A stretch of DNA of 64,000 bases from Cyrtodaria siliqua. Lineage: Eukaryota; Mollusca; Bivalvia; Adapedonta; Hiatellidae. The notes under the pieces were generated by a model, which saw only the letters and a list, made by a program, of their open reading frames with translations, had not been told where the DNA came from and made no database searches. The position numbers and the translations under genes were made by a program. Below, piece by piece: positions 10,848 to 22,500 of the stretch. Location of the stretch: assembly GCA_037043455.1 (NCBI GenBank), contig JAWPHD010010955.1, positions 24,211 through 88,210 of the forward strand, given 5' to 3'. Within the stretch, counting starts at the first letter, position 1. Every line of letters begins with the position of its first letter.

Positions 10848-11753
10848 TTAGTATAACCTACTATACCCACATGAATAGCCCAGATATAACAATGGTGCCT
10901 CCAGTGAGAGGTCTTTAACAATATACTTTTTCTGTTGTTGTTCAAGTTTCCTAATTTCTACCCTCAATATGTCAAAATCATGTATACTGTCATATTTATG
11001 TCCACTTATATCTTTAAGTGTCTTCTTCAGACCTGAATAGAATTGATTTCTCAACATCTCATTAGACTTGGCTGGGTCTGCTTGACCTAATTCAATTGCT
11101 TGTGACATAATTTGTTCAAGCCTTAATGACCAAGTTGCAACATCTTCCTTTTGTTCCTGTTCCGCTGAATAAAAACGAGATAATATATTGGATTCATCTT
11201 CAACGCAACCATATACTGACTGAAATTTCTCAATTATTGCACTAACGGATGGATTATACCCTAATCTCATGATAATGTTCTTTGCTTCCCCTTTAACCGA
11301 CCTTCTTATGGCTTCGTTTATTGTTGTCTCATTGTATTTGCCTTCTGACATTAAACATCTCACTTCATATCTCCATTGCCAATATGTGGCCTCGCCTTTA
11401 TTGGTATTGTCACCATAGAATATTGAAAGTCTTGGGGTCTGAAACTGGGCTTTAATAGGCTGTTGTAAAAATATGGGAGGTTTATGATGCTGCTTGCTTG
11501 GTTCTGGATGTTCTGGGTATTTGGATGGAGACGGGGTATGCACTCTAGGTGATTGCTCAGAGGTGTATTCTTGCATCCAATCAATTAAATCTTCTGGACT
11601 ATTGAACTTATGTTTAACATTTAGGGCCTTAAATGCAGCTAACAAATTATGTTCCTCCTCTTTTGTCATTTCCTCGTGTTCCTCCTCTTTTATCATTTCC
11701 TCCTCTTCCTCTCTTTGTATCATTTCTTCCTCAGTTTCTTCTTTAGCAGCCAT
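10848..11753 (-). CDS. gag/PNMA-like capsid-domain protein of a retroelement
   Basis: This is an open frame of about 301 codons on the minus strand. The first true ATG is at 11753; the six upstream codons start from GTG, so I exclude them. Residues 4-40 are highly acidic with repeated EEE and KEEEH motifs. They are followed by a short helical block (NLLAAFKALN), a proline/serine linker, and then a region from about residue 105 to 285 with the features of a retrotransposon gag capsid. These include an FYGD segment, a WQWRYEVRCL helix, a RLGYNP segment, FYSAEQ, and a late QFYSGL. There is no CCHC knuckle, protease or RT beside it. Gag proteins without knuckles are known from domesticated PNMA/Arc-type genes and from non-autonomous elements. 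The uninterrupted frame is notable in a window full of dead genes. Confidence 0.6.
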   Translation of the reverse strand: MAAKEETEEEMIQREEEEEMIKEEEHEEMTKEEEHNLLAAFKALNVKHKFNSPEDLIDWMQEYTSEQSPRVHTPSPSKYPEHPEPSKQHHKPPIFLQQPIKAQFQTPRLSIFYGDNTNKGEATYWQWRYEVRCLMSEGKYNETTINEAIRRSVKGEAKNIIMRLGYNPSVSAIIEKFQSVYGCVEDESNILSRFYSAEQEQKEDVATWSLRLEQIMSQAIELGQADPAKSNEMLRNQFYSGLKKTLKDISGHKYDSIHDFDILRVEIRKLEQQQKKYIVKDLSLEAPLLYLGYSCGYSRLY

Positions 11754-12795
11754 TTTAATTAAATAGTGCACTAACTCTTTGATAAATAATAGCTAGATTT
11801 CTAATTGATTAAATATATTAATCAAAAGAAAATACCTCAACTGGTTTTCAATGCTATATCTATTTCACCTTTCAACAACCTCTTATGTTTTGTTGTATTA
11901 ACTCTTTACTTAAAACAACAGTATGGTTCATGTATATCAATTCTCAACTAAGTTCTCCCAGTCTATAACTCTTTAATTGCAACCTTATAAATTCTCAATT
12001 ACAACTATCAGCTATCTGTAATTACTTTGTCACCAAATACCTTATACTTTCACTCCGTACCAACAATCACGTTAACTGTGTCACTTTATAACCAGCTACT
12101 CTATTGATACACCACCTAACACTGTTTTAACAATTCACTATTTCACCAACTACCGTAAACAATGTTCACTTTTATAAAATTCACCCTCTTAAACTACTAT
12201 ATAATCCACTAATTACCTTACATAACTTTCTTTCACGTCTACTTCATCCACTATAATTCAGTAATCAATAACTCAATTATCTTAATTACTAAAGACAATA
12301 TCAATAAGATAACGACTTCAACAGGTGCACAGCACTATCTCAACTATGATCCCCAAATATTATCTCCACTAACTCATGTATTATTATACTAATCAACACT
12401 CCCTGTTGCACTATGTAATCACTATTGATACAATTTGCTTAACTAAGTACAAAATCTAGGTCACCTCAATTCACTATGTCTGATATCTCAATCAATATAT
12501 GACAAGTATTTCAAATGTATCTCTACATACTTTATATCACTATCTCATATCTCAACTCACTAAATATATCATCTTTATAAATATCTCAAAATATGTATCT
12601 CAACTTTTTATCTCATTTCATAATTACTAATTTATCTCGAAAATGATATCACTTATCTCATCCCATAAGCTCAAGTAATTACAACTCTATATCATCTCAA
12701 AATCTATATCTCGTATCTCAACTCTTTATATCTTCTCGTAATCTCTATCTCGTATATCTCTATCTCGTATATCTCATGCTATCTCATATCTTAAC
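11754..12795. repeat. AT-rich stretch passing into degenerate TATCTCA repeats
   Basis: No gene is visible. From about 12480 to 12790 the plus strand is dominated by imperfect ATCTCA/TATCTCGTA units, a degenerate short tandem repeat. The region 11780-12480 is AT-rich with many CAACTA and CTCAATT words, without a clear period. Its position directly upstream of the gag-like ATG (minus strand) means it would serve as that gene's 5' region. Confidence 0.45.
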
Positions 12796-12940
12796 AACGT
12801 CGGTGGTTCTACCCAGGTGCCCGCCCGTGCACGAAAATTGCCCGGAGGGGCACCTGGGGTCTTCCTCCACCAGTAGAAGCTGGAAAGTCGCCATATGACC
12901 TTAGCTGTTGGTGCGACTATAAAATACAATTCAATTCAAT
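12796..12940 (+). mobile_element. short SINE copy with 12-bp TSD and (AATTC)n tail
   Basis: This 145-bp insertion is flanked by TCATATCTTAAC (12784-12795 and 12941-12952). It contains GTCTTCCTCCACCAGTAGAA and GTCGCCATATGACC followed by TTGGTGCGAC, a 3' region typical of a widespread invertebrate SINE class. It ends in repeated AATTC. No A and B box pair is present, so the copy is 5' truncated. The tail repeats suggest LINE-type target-primed insertion. Confidence 0.75.
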
Positions 12941-12952
12941 TCATATCTTAAC

Positions 12953-14553
12953 TGTCCTGTATCTATTCTTCTCAATTATGTTTTTTTTTATTGTTTTACT
13001 AGCACCGATTTATCTTCTCTACAACTAACTTCCTTTAATTAAACTTCTAACAAATTCCTTGAATTTCAACTACTTAATCTTTTACTGCTATTTAAATTGA
13101 TACAAAGGTCAGAATTACAACACTCACTGACAGGTGTGTAATTGTAGTAGATCAAACCAGTTTACTATACTATTTTCCTGATGTGTGCTCGTGTACACAC
13201 GTGCTATTGTTTGGTCAGTATATTCACTCACCAACCAATGTATATGTAGGTCACCTTCTTTCTTCTAAATGTAAACAAATACCGGTAACTTCAAAACATT
13301 GAATTTGTATAAATTCAATTTGTTTTAATGTCAAAAAAAAAAAAATTCGCGCGCGTGTAAGGCCTTTAATTGTTTTAGGTAAATACATGTGGCTGGTCAC
13401 AATAAATGATTATGTACAGCTAAATGTATCCACTTTATGATTTACTTTGATAATCTTACAAATACTATTCCTCACAGGAATACTATCTGAATGAAAACCA
13501 GATTATTTTTATTATTATTTTTTCTGTTAACCCTTCGTGTAACCTTTTTTTGATCGATTCAGTTTAGAACATAATAAATCTCATTGGTGTCTTTTATATG
13601 TGGCTTGTTATATAAAAGAACCCTGAGTATTTTGTTATATTGTCTTGTATATCTGGTGTATATTAGTGTATAATGGGCCTGCACCTTTCAGAAGGGTATT
13701 GTTAGATGATCAGGGATTACACTATATAAGGGTTTGTAAGAAAGGTCAGATAGATAAGTGCTGCAATGGAATATAGTCAGCTCCACAGTATAGATAGGAT
13801 AGCTTTTTGGATATTAAACCAATCAACCTCAAGCAACCTAGACAGGTTTCCCAGATTCAATATAACCAGGTTGGTTATGTCACCTTATAAATATGCTAGT
13901 ATTAGTGACTGGGTTATACTTGTGCAATTTACCTACATGCTACAATAGTGAGTGGGTTAGATACCTTTCATCATACACTGATTTCTTACTCACAATTATG
14001 CTAATAATTGGTCTGTACTCTGGTGTATTCAAAATGAATTATTTAATTCAATTCACTTTAATAGTTAATTACTTATGAAGATATGTCAATTTAGACATTT
14101 TAGTATTTTATCAATAACTTCACAGAGTACAGTCCGACTTATTGCATACAAAACAAATAATCTTACCAAAATTTATCATCTATATAAGTGGAGTGGATCA
14201 CTTGAATATCACTAAATTGTCACTGTTTCACATAGTCATTAAAGTCACTGTCACTTAAAAATGTTCATTGTTTATTTTCACAAACATCTGTGCTGGGTCA
14301 ATCCTGTTCTGCTACGGTAAGGCCTCAACTTCCATCTCTTGGATTCTCCTGTGTCATCTGTGTCATTTTCCTTCGGTTCACTGGTCCACTGGTCCATTCA
14401 AACATATGGTTACCACGAATAAAATATAGGAATCACATGAGTTTATACTCCTTCCATTAGTCCATTGCATGGGTTTTGCATAAATAATTCCATTAATCAA
14501 TGTCCATCATCATTCAAGGTGTGAGTTAAATCACTGGAGGCACCATTGTTTAA
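12953..14553. other. non-coding spacer between the inverted arms
   Basis: I see no coding stretch. A short A-run followed by GCGCGCG is at 13333-13353. The phrase CTGGAGGCACCATTGTT at 14533-14549 is also present, in the gene's sense, inside the 3' end of the gag-like frame (plus-strand complement at 10889-10905). A short piece of element sequence is therefore shared by the two ends of the spacer. Confidence 0.35.
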
Positions 14554-14652
14554 GATGAGTGGATCAATTATTTAGCAATGTTTAACAATAATACATGTCA
14601 ACTTTGCAGTAACATAATTTAGTCAAACATTGCTAAATAATTGATCCACTCA
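14554..14652. repeat. about 99-bp palindrome at the inner end of the right arm
   Basis: The sequence ATGAGTGGATCAATTATTTA (14555 onward) recurs in reverse complement ending near 14652, with about 40 bp between. In the left arm only one of these two half-palindromes is present (near 10654), so the extra half-copy is specific to the right side. Confidence 0.7.
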
Positions 14653-15329
14653 TATATTTACTAAATATAGAGATGCTGATATATTTCCTAGAGTAATATT
14701 TATGTCAGAGCTTAATACAATAGTAATATACATACAAATATGTTTACAATTTACAATGCTATAGCCTACAATTTCATAACCTACCTAGAGTTTGGCTCTA
14801 GAGGCCTTTTACATGCATGGCTTTGTTCATTCTCACAATCTGCTCACTGCAAATTAGAAGTGCATGCATTTGATTAGTTGTGCAAAATGTTAAAATAAAT
14901 AACTAGATTGAAACAATCCAATTCAATCCAAGACAACTCCAGAAAATCTCAGAATTATCAATATACACAATAAAAGAGAAAAAGAGGGAAACAATACCTT
15001 CAATACAACTTTCAAGAAAACTCATGTAGACTCTAAGGTGTTTTTCCAAGATCTGACACAAAGACAGAAAGCGGGAAAATGCATTTCAGGTAAGCAATGA
15101 TCTGATTGGTCACTTGTGTGGTCAGTCTATAGTGATGTGCATTGAAGCAGTGATTTGTATTAATTTGCTTACAGGTTTATTTTAAAGGTACACTGTCTAT
15201 TTTATATATGATGAATACAAGTTTAGTTGTACATCAATTTACTTGTCGTAATGTAAGTTATATAATGTTAGGATTGTTATTTAAGATCATTATTAAGTGT
15301 GATTTCTACACCTAATAATTCACATACTA
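14582..15329 (-). repeat. right arm of a 749-bp inverted repeat pair
   Basis: This is the reverse complement of 9981-10729 with few mismatches. The outer end (CACATACTA at 15321-15329) runs straight into the foldback palindrome at 15308-15478. As a result the arm's terminal sequence is present three times in the window. Confidence 0.85.
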
Positions 15330-15478
15330 CATACTTCCCCTGTCCTTGAAATGACGTCCTCGTCATTTTATCATTGTCATTTGTAAATAAATATTTTATT
15401 GCTGTCATGTACCTGATAAATGACGAGGACGTCATTTCAAGGACAGGGGAAGTATGTAGTATGTGAATTATTAGGTGT
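15308..15478. repeat. 171-bp foldback palindrome with 61-bp arms
   Basis: The left arm 15308-15368 and right arm 15418-15478 are exact reverse complements as far as I can read. They contain CTTCCCCTGTCCTTGAAATG and GACGTCCTCGTCATTT. The loop is 49 bp. It could be a small foldback MITE that captured flanking sequence, or the product of a template switch at the end of the right arm. Confidence 0.75.
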
Positions 15479-16149
15479 TATATGTTCACTTTGCATAATT
15501 CTTTATATCTCCGCTTTTCGAGCAGATACAGTGGTTGGTCTCGTCCGTCCGTCGGTTTTGCTTGTAAGGTGAACTCCATAAGTGTTCATATTTATTATAG
15601 AAGATGCCTAGGTAACAACGAAGGTTTCGGATTCAATGTCTGACCCCTGGGGCCAGAGCTCAATGTCAAAAGGTCAAATTTATCAAAATGAACATTTAAC
15701 CCACGATACTCAATATTGTTTTTAATAAAATGGCTTATATGCTATGAATAATGATATACACTCTGCAACGGCATTTGTGATTTGATGTATGGATCCTGCT
15801 CTCCGGGGGAATGGACTTTTTGTCATATGGGGTCAAAATGCATTTAAATTGAGGGCTTTTATACCACAAAATAGGAAAGAGGTCCAGGCCTGTCCATTTT
15901 CTCATTTTGGGAAAGATGTAAGATTTCATCAGTTAAGTAAATATGACAGTACTTTGCTTTATTTATATTGTCATCCATTGTGTATTATAATTACTGACTT
16001 CTCAGTCAGCACTGACATAAAAGAGAAACACACATGGCAGAATTAACGCTTTTTCTCAAATTCTTGTAGACTGCTTTTTTGTTTATTGGAAAAGGCAGAG
16101 CCCCCAACACCTCCCCCCACCCCTTTCTCCTCTCTCCACCCCTTTCATC
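15479..16149. repeat. non-coding stretch with a repeat shared with 16.5 kb
   Basis: The stretch 15525-15705 (CGAGCAGATACAGTGGTTGG, a CCGTCCGT tract, then GGTAACAACGAAGGTTTCGGA, CAATGTCTGACCCCTGG and AAAATGAACAT) is a diverged relative of 16500-16650. Both look like units of a broken tandem repeat. The small ORFs on either strand here are not supported as genes. Confidence 0.4.
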
Positions 16150-16370
16150 CTCATTCAAGGTCTTCTTCATGACACCGCATATGCAAATCTGCGTTAGAAG
16201 GTTCTAGGCCACACCGCATATTCAAATGTGTGTTAGAAGGTTTTAGGCCATTCTCCATATTTTTATCTAGATGTAAATGGAGGATGAGCCTGGCATGTTC
16301 ATCCCTGTTTGGCGCCATATAACCTTTCTTATGTTGGTGCGCCGTAAAACTCCAATTAAGTTGATTGGAA
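16150..16370 (+). mobile_element. SINE-like copy of the GGCGCCATATAACC family
   Basis: The 3' part reads GATGAGCCTGGCATGTTCAT, then GGCGCCATATAACCTTTCTT, then TTGGTGCGCCGTAAAACTCC. The same order occurs at 54490-54701 (minus strand), and more diverged at 55675-55870 and 62650-62875. A roughly 40-bp segment (ACACCGCATAT...GTTAGAAGGTT) is tandemly doubled in this copy at 16171-16250. Confidence 0.6.
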
Positions 16371-16753
16371 AAACATTCTGCCACAAACACATTCAAATTT
16401 GAAATTGGGAAGATGCCGTTTACAGGCTCTGTTACATATAAGTTAAACAAAAGCTCCGGCATCCATTTCCTTGTAACATAAACGCATCCTATGTCAGTCG
16501 AAGGAGGTGTTCACATTTTGCACAGTGGTTGCCTAGGATAAATAGACAACATCGAACGAAGGCTTTGAATCCAGGGTCTGACTCTGGGTGCCAGAGGTCA
16601 ATGTTGGTCAAATTCACCAAAATGAACACTAAATGAACACTACTTTACTTTTTCAGCCACAATTGTTACCTAGTATGTGTATATGGCAGGGAAGTGTTAT
16701 TGTTATCGTTATATAGTAATTACTTCTAATACATGTTGTGTTGTGTTTTTCAG
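16371..16753. other. upstream region of the membrane-protein gene
   Basis: It contains the second copy of the 15.5-kb repeat (about 16500-16650). A pyrimidine-rich stretch ends TTTTTCAG at 16753, which can serve as a 3' splice site for the exon carrying the next gene. Confidence 0.35.
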
Positions 16754-16851
16754 GAAAATAACAGCCTTGACGCAGAATCATAGAAAGCGCTGCAGGATTT
16801 TCATCGGTTCTGTTTTTCGCCACATATTGAGGAGTGTGTCAACTGCACATT

Positions 16852-17523
16852 ATGGAGGAAAATAAGTGTAAACGGTTTCTAAAACTAACATGCTTGATTC
16901 TTATTTGTGTTCAGTGTGCCCTGGGATGGGTCAGGTTTGCGGAGTACTACTACCAGGCAAAGTCCGAAAACAGTGATTTTATCGGTATATGGATTATTTA
17001 TTGCTTTTTTCCAGGGATATCTACCATGTTTTTACCAATCCAAATGCATTATCTAATATTGGAAGTCAAGACTGACCTGGTATTGTTCAAAACACGCTTC
17101 AAAAGACTGTATGTGATGATTATACTTATGTTTTTCATGTACTTGTATGAGACTTTGGGCTACCAAATTCTTTACTACTTGGTACATGCAAAGGATGCAG
17201 ATGCGGTGTTGAAACGTCATTTCGCACGTGACATCATTGACGGAATTGCCGGATGTGTTTATATCGTCCTTCTTCTGCTGATTTTGTTCAGACCAATGTT
17301 TACAAAGTCACGTGATGCTCTACGCACGGACGCAATCGACGATAGTAGCTCTTCCGTGAAATACATGAAACACGAGGATCTGGCGTATGAAATTCAACCA
17401 CACACAGAAGATGGCGTATCTGTTTGTCGAAAAGTCAGTTTTGGATTTTTATGTGTACTGACGTTTTTGTACATTGGGGGATTCGTCAGTGTTTGTGTGT
17501 TTATGTTTTATTTGAACTGGTAA
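16852..17523 (+). CDS. multi-pass membrane protein, uncharacterised
   Basis: This is an intact 223-codon frame starting at the first ATG in its exon; an upstream in-frame GTG at 16834 is rejected. I do not recognise the family. Hydrophobic segments lie at about residues 10-30, 43-70, 86-111, 129-147 and 199-221, so four or five membrane passes are likely. Conserved-looking features include a GW pair at 25-26, FPGISTMFLP in segment two, and a Y-rich segment three. A hydrophilic loop of about 50 residues (150-198) contains a serine cluster and many acidic residues, probably cytoplasmic. The exon begins after TTTTTCAG at 16753, so a 5' non-coding exon probably lies upstream. It is one of only two plausible host coding units in the window, surrounded by transposons. 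No poly(A) signal was identified with confidence. Confidence 0.55.
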   Translation: MEENKCKRFLKLTCLILICVQCALGWVRFAEYYYQAKSENSDFIGIWIIYCFFPGISTMFLPIQMHYLILEVKTDLVLFKTRFKRLYVMIILMFFMYLYETLGYQILYYLVHAKDADAVLKRHFARDIIDGIAGCVYIVLLLLILFRPMFTKSRDALRTDAIDDSSSSVKYMKHEDLAYEIQPHTEDGVSVCRKVSFGFLCVLTFLYIGGFVSVCVFMFYLNW

Positions 17524-17998
17524 ATCATTTAGGTGTTTACCAGACATGTCACCCCAAAACCCAACCACCCATTTTGCTTTACAAACAAATTTGCTTGTTG
17601 CACAGTTATTAACTAGTTCATAAAATATACTCACGGTCAATGAAAAAGCACCACAAAACAAATCCGTTTAAATAGTAGAATTTGTGGCATTATGGACAAA
17701 CATGATATAATCCATCTAACAAGTCGATATCTAATATTGTACGTGTGTTGAACCGTAAATTTCACAGAAACGAATTCTTCACACGTGTGAGGAATTCGTG
17801 CGAATGCGTGCGGATATTTCACAAAAATCGCACGAATATGTCACAAACTTGTGAAATTTACGTTTGGCATCTTTACCCCTAGTAGAGCAAAAACGTATTT
17901 TTCATATGTTAAAACAGCACGAAAAAAATGCAATAAATGATTGTTTAGACGAAAACGTCACATGTACATACAGATCGGCGAAAATATAACACTATTAG

Positions 17999-18095
17999 AA
18001 AAATAGTTAACAATACAACACGACAGAACAGAACAGAACAGAACAGAGAATGGAACAGAACAGAACAGAATAGAATAAAATAGAATAGAATAGAA
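17999..18095 (+). repeat. AACAG/AATAG pentamer microsatellite
   Basis: Runs of ACAGA change to ATAGA along the tract, ending before GAATTCCC. Confidence 0.8.
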
Positions 18096-18312
18096 TTCCC
18101 TTAATAGTGTGCAGTTTTAACGGCAACAAACAATGTATTAATTTGGCTTATGTACAGCTGTACAGTGTACGTTTTTGGTTTTCTCTCATACGATCCATTA
18201 GGAAGAGACGGCGAAGCGCGAAATAACTTTGAAATTTTGAATCGTGATCTTCGCGCTTCCCCAGTGCGTCTTCGTGCTCCATCGTCGTGTTTTCGTGCAT
18301 TGCCTAAAGGCC

Positions 18313-18560
18313 GATGCTCCAAGCGGAAGCTGCGATGACGATGCGTGATGGTGCAATGGCGATGCGTGAAGGAGCGATGGCGTTGCACGAATGTGCAATG
18401 GCGATGCGCGAAGGTGCAATAGTGATGCTTGAAGGTGCGATGGCGGTGCCAGAAGATGTAATGACGATGCACGAAGATGCGATGGCGGTGCCCGAAGGTG
18501 CGATGGCGAAGCGCATAGGTGCGATGGCGTTGCGCTAATATACAATGGCGATGCGCGAAA
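18313..18560 (+). repeat. 21-bp minisatellite, about 12 copies
   Basis: Units are variants of GATGCGTGAAGGTGCGATGG plus C. Because 21 is divisible by three, several frames on both strands stay open. The resulting ORFs (7-residue periodic peptides) are by-products, not supported genes. Confidence 0.85.
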
Positions 18561-18747
18561 GTGCAGCCTTCGCACCTAACGATACCAATTGTATGATGTA
18601 AGCGATAAACTGTATCCTGTCAGCTGGCTTTGAAAAATACGTTCGTACGAAAAAGTAAAAAAAAGTCAAACGTATATGTCACATTTTCGATTAGTGATAT
18701 TTTCGGCAGAATTCGTTTCTGTGAAATTTACGGTTCAACATACGTGC

Positions 18748-19152
18748 ATATCTGGATTTAGTGCATTCCTCATTGGTGTTGTGAAATGCACGTGCATTTC
18801 CGGGTTTCTTTAGTTGCATCGCACAACGAAATCATATTCTCAAAAACATTCATTCTATAATACTGTCAGAAGTCAAACAATAAAAAGGCCAGTAAAAGCA
18901 ATTGGAATTTATTCCGAGACAGATTAATGCAGTTTGAAATTTAGTGGAACAATTTTCTGTTGATGATTATCCATATAGTAAACAATGGTAAATGACAAGG
19001 TAAATAACTGCGTAAATGCTTAGCATAAAAGCCTACCAATAACCATGTTAGATATCAAGATTCAAGACTTCAAAAACACAAAATATTGGTTAAGCAGTTT
19101 TATTCCAAACTGCATAAACATATGGAGTTGAGGGTGCGTTTTCATTGACCGT
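18748..19152. other. non-coding stretch, nothing recognised
   Basis: No ORF or repeat is evident between the TIR element and the tail of the LINE. Confidence 0.3.
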
Positions 19153-19525
19153 CAGTAAGTAAGTAAGTAAGTAAGTAAATATTTTATTATAGTGACATGT
19201 GCATACAATATATATTACAAATAGTTATGTACAAATTACAAGCACCCGGTCCATTGGACCTATAAGTCACCTGTACTGATAAAGTAATAACAGTACGTGA
19301 AGTAGAAGTACTTAAAATATGGCAAGTTCAATCAAATTGCAATAGCTCAAACGAATATTATTTACAAACGCTAATCATTGTTGAAATGTGGTAATACAAG
19401 TCATTACATGGATGAATAAAGGATGTATGTTACTAAAATAGTTATATAGTGAATTAATTCAGCTAGATATATATTTAAATGTTCATAATAGCAGCATTAT
19501 TAAGCAATTAACGGTATACATTTAC

Positions 19526-22500
19526 TCATGAATACATAACGGTACGCCTACGGATGTACGCTTTTACAATAAATTTTGCAGATTTTCTTGGGTAATCCTT
19601 TAATAAATGACACATTTTCAGTTCTGTGTTTAAAGAAATAAACTCATTTTGTCTTAAAATTTCACCGAAAACATTAGTCCTGATATCATTATATAAACAA
19701 CAAGCCAGTAAAAAGTGTTTCTCATCTTCTATGGCCGCTGTATCACAGAATCTACAAGTCCGACTCTCAACAGGCTCCCCAACATATCTTCCAGTCTCTA
19801 TTCTTAACGGTAATATCCCAGTTCTAAATTGACACAATAACGATCGTTCGTATTTTGACAGATTCATTGTCATATAGTCTTCGCATTTAAAATCCAGTTT
19901 AAAAAGTCGGTATGTTCTCAATTTGGCCATGTTTGATACATCACGTGACCACTTGTCTGTATAATGTTGGTTTATTAAGCTTTTTGTTACCGTTAAGTCG
20001 ACTAATGCTTTTGATTCGAATTGGTCATTAATCCCCAAAGTTGTAAAGATTTGCTTAACATCACTAGACCAATTGTGTGTACACTTATCGAAGTCAAAAT
20101 TAAACACCTGTTTCGTAAGTCTACCGTTATCCATTTTCATTAGCCTATTCCAATACCGGAAAATGCAAATCCATCTACGATACAGCGTCGGTTGCCAGCC
20201 GGAGTCTCCATACAGCGCCGGAAGAGGCGTGAATCTGTGTACGCCCATGAAGTATCGTAAGGCGCGGTTTTGTACATTATCGAGGGATTGGTACGTTTTT
20301 GCACCCCACACAGATGCACTATAATCCATTATCGGTGTAATGCAAGCGTTAAATAGTTTTTCGTACGACCGGAACCGGAAGTCTTTCATGCTGTGTATTT
20401 TGCTGATAATTCCACCCAGCGCCCGCCCTGCTCCTTTCGCAAGTGCCTCGCAATTACCACTAAAGTCGTTTCGCTCATCAAATATAACTCCTAGATAGCG
20501 GTACTGTGTAACAGTTTCAATCACATTATTTCCGACTCTGAAAACGTATTCTGTTCGTGGTGTTCTGCGATGCCGGAAATGCACTATTTTTGACTTGTTA
20601 GTGTTAACTATCACTCGCCATTTTTTACACCATTGATGTAACGTATTTAGCATGTTTTGTAATTTGTCTTCACTGTCCGAGACTAGCACAATATCGTCCG
20701 CATACATGAGAATGGAAACCTTAGCGTCTCCCATGGTGATACCAAGGTCAAGGTCATTGACCTCTTTCACAAGATCGTTGGCGAAAATGGAGAACAGTGT
20801 TGGGGATAAACAACAGCCTTGCTTAACCCCAGTATCACAGTTGAACCAGTCTGTAAGGTTGTCATTTATTCGGATACATGCTGTGGCACTTGTGTAAATA
20901 TTCCGGATCGAATTATAAACTTTTCCGTCGATGTTATGGAGTAGCAGTTTATACAGGAGCATATCGCGGTCGATAAAATCAAAACATTTTTTAAGGTCGA
21001 TGAATGAAGTGTATATAGAGTTATTGTTCCTAATTATGCTGTTCAATGTAAAAACGTGATCCTCACATGATCTCCCAGATCTAAAACCATTCTGTTCGTC
21101 CGCTAGTAAATGCTCATTATCAAGATAAATTGTTATCCTTTTATTTAAGAAAGCACTATACAGCTTACTAATACAAGACAATAAACTGATCCCACGATAG
21201 TTAAGCGGCATGCGTTTGTCAGAGTTCTGATCTTTGAGTATTGGGCAAATAATCGCTTTTCTCCATGATGATGGTATTAGGCTACTATCAAAGATTAATT
21301 GGAATAACTGTTGTAGTATTACTATGACCGCCGGGAATTTGAGTACGTCATACGGTATATTGTCGTGACCACAAGCCGAACCCGATCGAGCGTGCATAAC
21401 GATTTTTGTTAACTCCTCAATACAAATATTCCGGTTCATTTGTTCATTGTTCACATATAAGGGATCCTGCATGTTCATTTCTAATAATTGTTTATGCAGT
21501 TTTATGCGGTTATAATGTAACTCGTCGAAATCGTCATTATTTCCACTATTATATAAATTATCAAAATCCGTTTTCCATCGCTCAAACACCATTTTCTCAT
21601 TTCTGATTATACTTCCATTGTCCACAATTTCTATCGGTATAGATTTATCTTTCCTGGGGCCAAGGTTTTGTATTTTTCTCCAGAACTCTGTCGGATTCTT
21701 ATTGGACATATCCTCTATTTCAATGGCTTGAGCCAGTCTGTATGCACGTTCCGACTGACGTAATAGTTTATCAAAGTTATTCCTGGCATTAATATAATCC
21801 GAGCGCAACATAGCTTTTTGACGGTTATTTCCCTTATATCTTAAAAATGAACGTTCATTGATCCGCATTATATCCCATAATTGCTGTAAATCGTCGCACC
21901 AATATGGTTTTGTCACTTTTCTGCGTTTACTAGTATTTTTGCTTGAATTAAATGTTGGTATATGGTTAACCATTTCGTCTGTGATAACGTCGCACAAATT
22001 ACTGTATATCAAGTCTATATCGTTTTGATTCTCACGTGCACTTTCGATTTGCGTGATGATGGTAAGAATGGCTGCCGCCGCCCTGTCATTTTCCATGAAT
22101 TCTTGAGGTATACAGCGCAATTTAAATCGTTTATTGTTAGAAGTGTTGTGGTTGCTAATTTCGCTGTTATTTATGTTGAAATCCGAACATTTATACTCAG
22201 TCACAAGCGCAGAATGGTCGGGTAACTTTGATCGTTGACCTAATAATCCTAGTAAATCATTGTCCGTCGCGATTTCTTGTGCCGTTAATACCCTGAAATC
22301 ACTACATCTCACCATTGTCTCGTGCGGTACACACAAATAGTCCACGATCGCACGGCCTTTACTCGATATTGACGTATAATTATCACTGGGATAACGGCCA
22401 TTCAAAACACAGCATTTTGCGTCATTCAAGAAGTCAATAAGCTCTTGGCCATGGCGGTTTCTAGTGTTATCCAATGTTTTGCGTGGGGGTATTGTGTCAC

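Larger units (their letters stand above)
17739..18747. mobile_element. about 1-kb element with 40-bp terminal inverted repeats
   Basis: The stretch 17739-17778 (TTGAACCGTAAATTTCACAG, AAACGAATTCT) is matched in reverse complement by 18708-18747 with two mismatches by eye. Inside are more inverted GTGAAATTTAC and CGTGCGAATG words near each end, a pentamer microsatellite (17999-18095) and a 21-bp minisatellite (18313-18560). There is no transposase ORF. I could not fix a TSD, so the superfamily is unknown. Confidence 0.6.

Noticed and set aside
9981..15329. Interpretation of the 749-bp arms as LTRs of a gag-bearing retrotransposon
   Set aside because: The arms are inverted, not direct, and no LTR ends, pol or consistent TSD were found.
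15735..16462. Three small ORFs on both strands
   Set aside because: They overlap the SINE and degraded repeats and have no coding features.
18101..18575. Overlapping long ORFs on both strands with seven-residue periodicity
   Set aside because: The 21-bp minisatellite keeps several frames open; no gene signal remains once this is allowed for.
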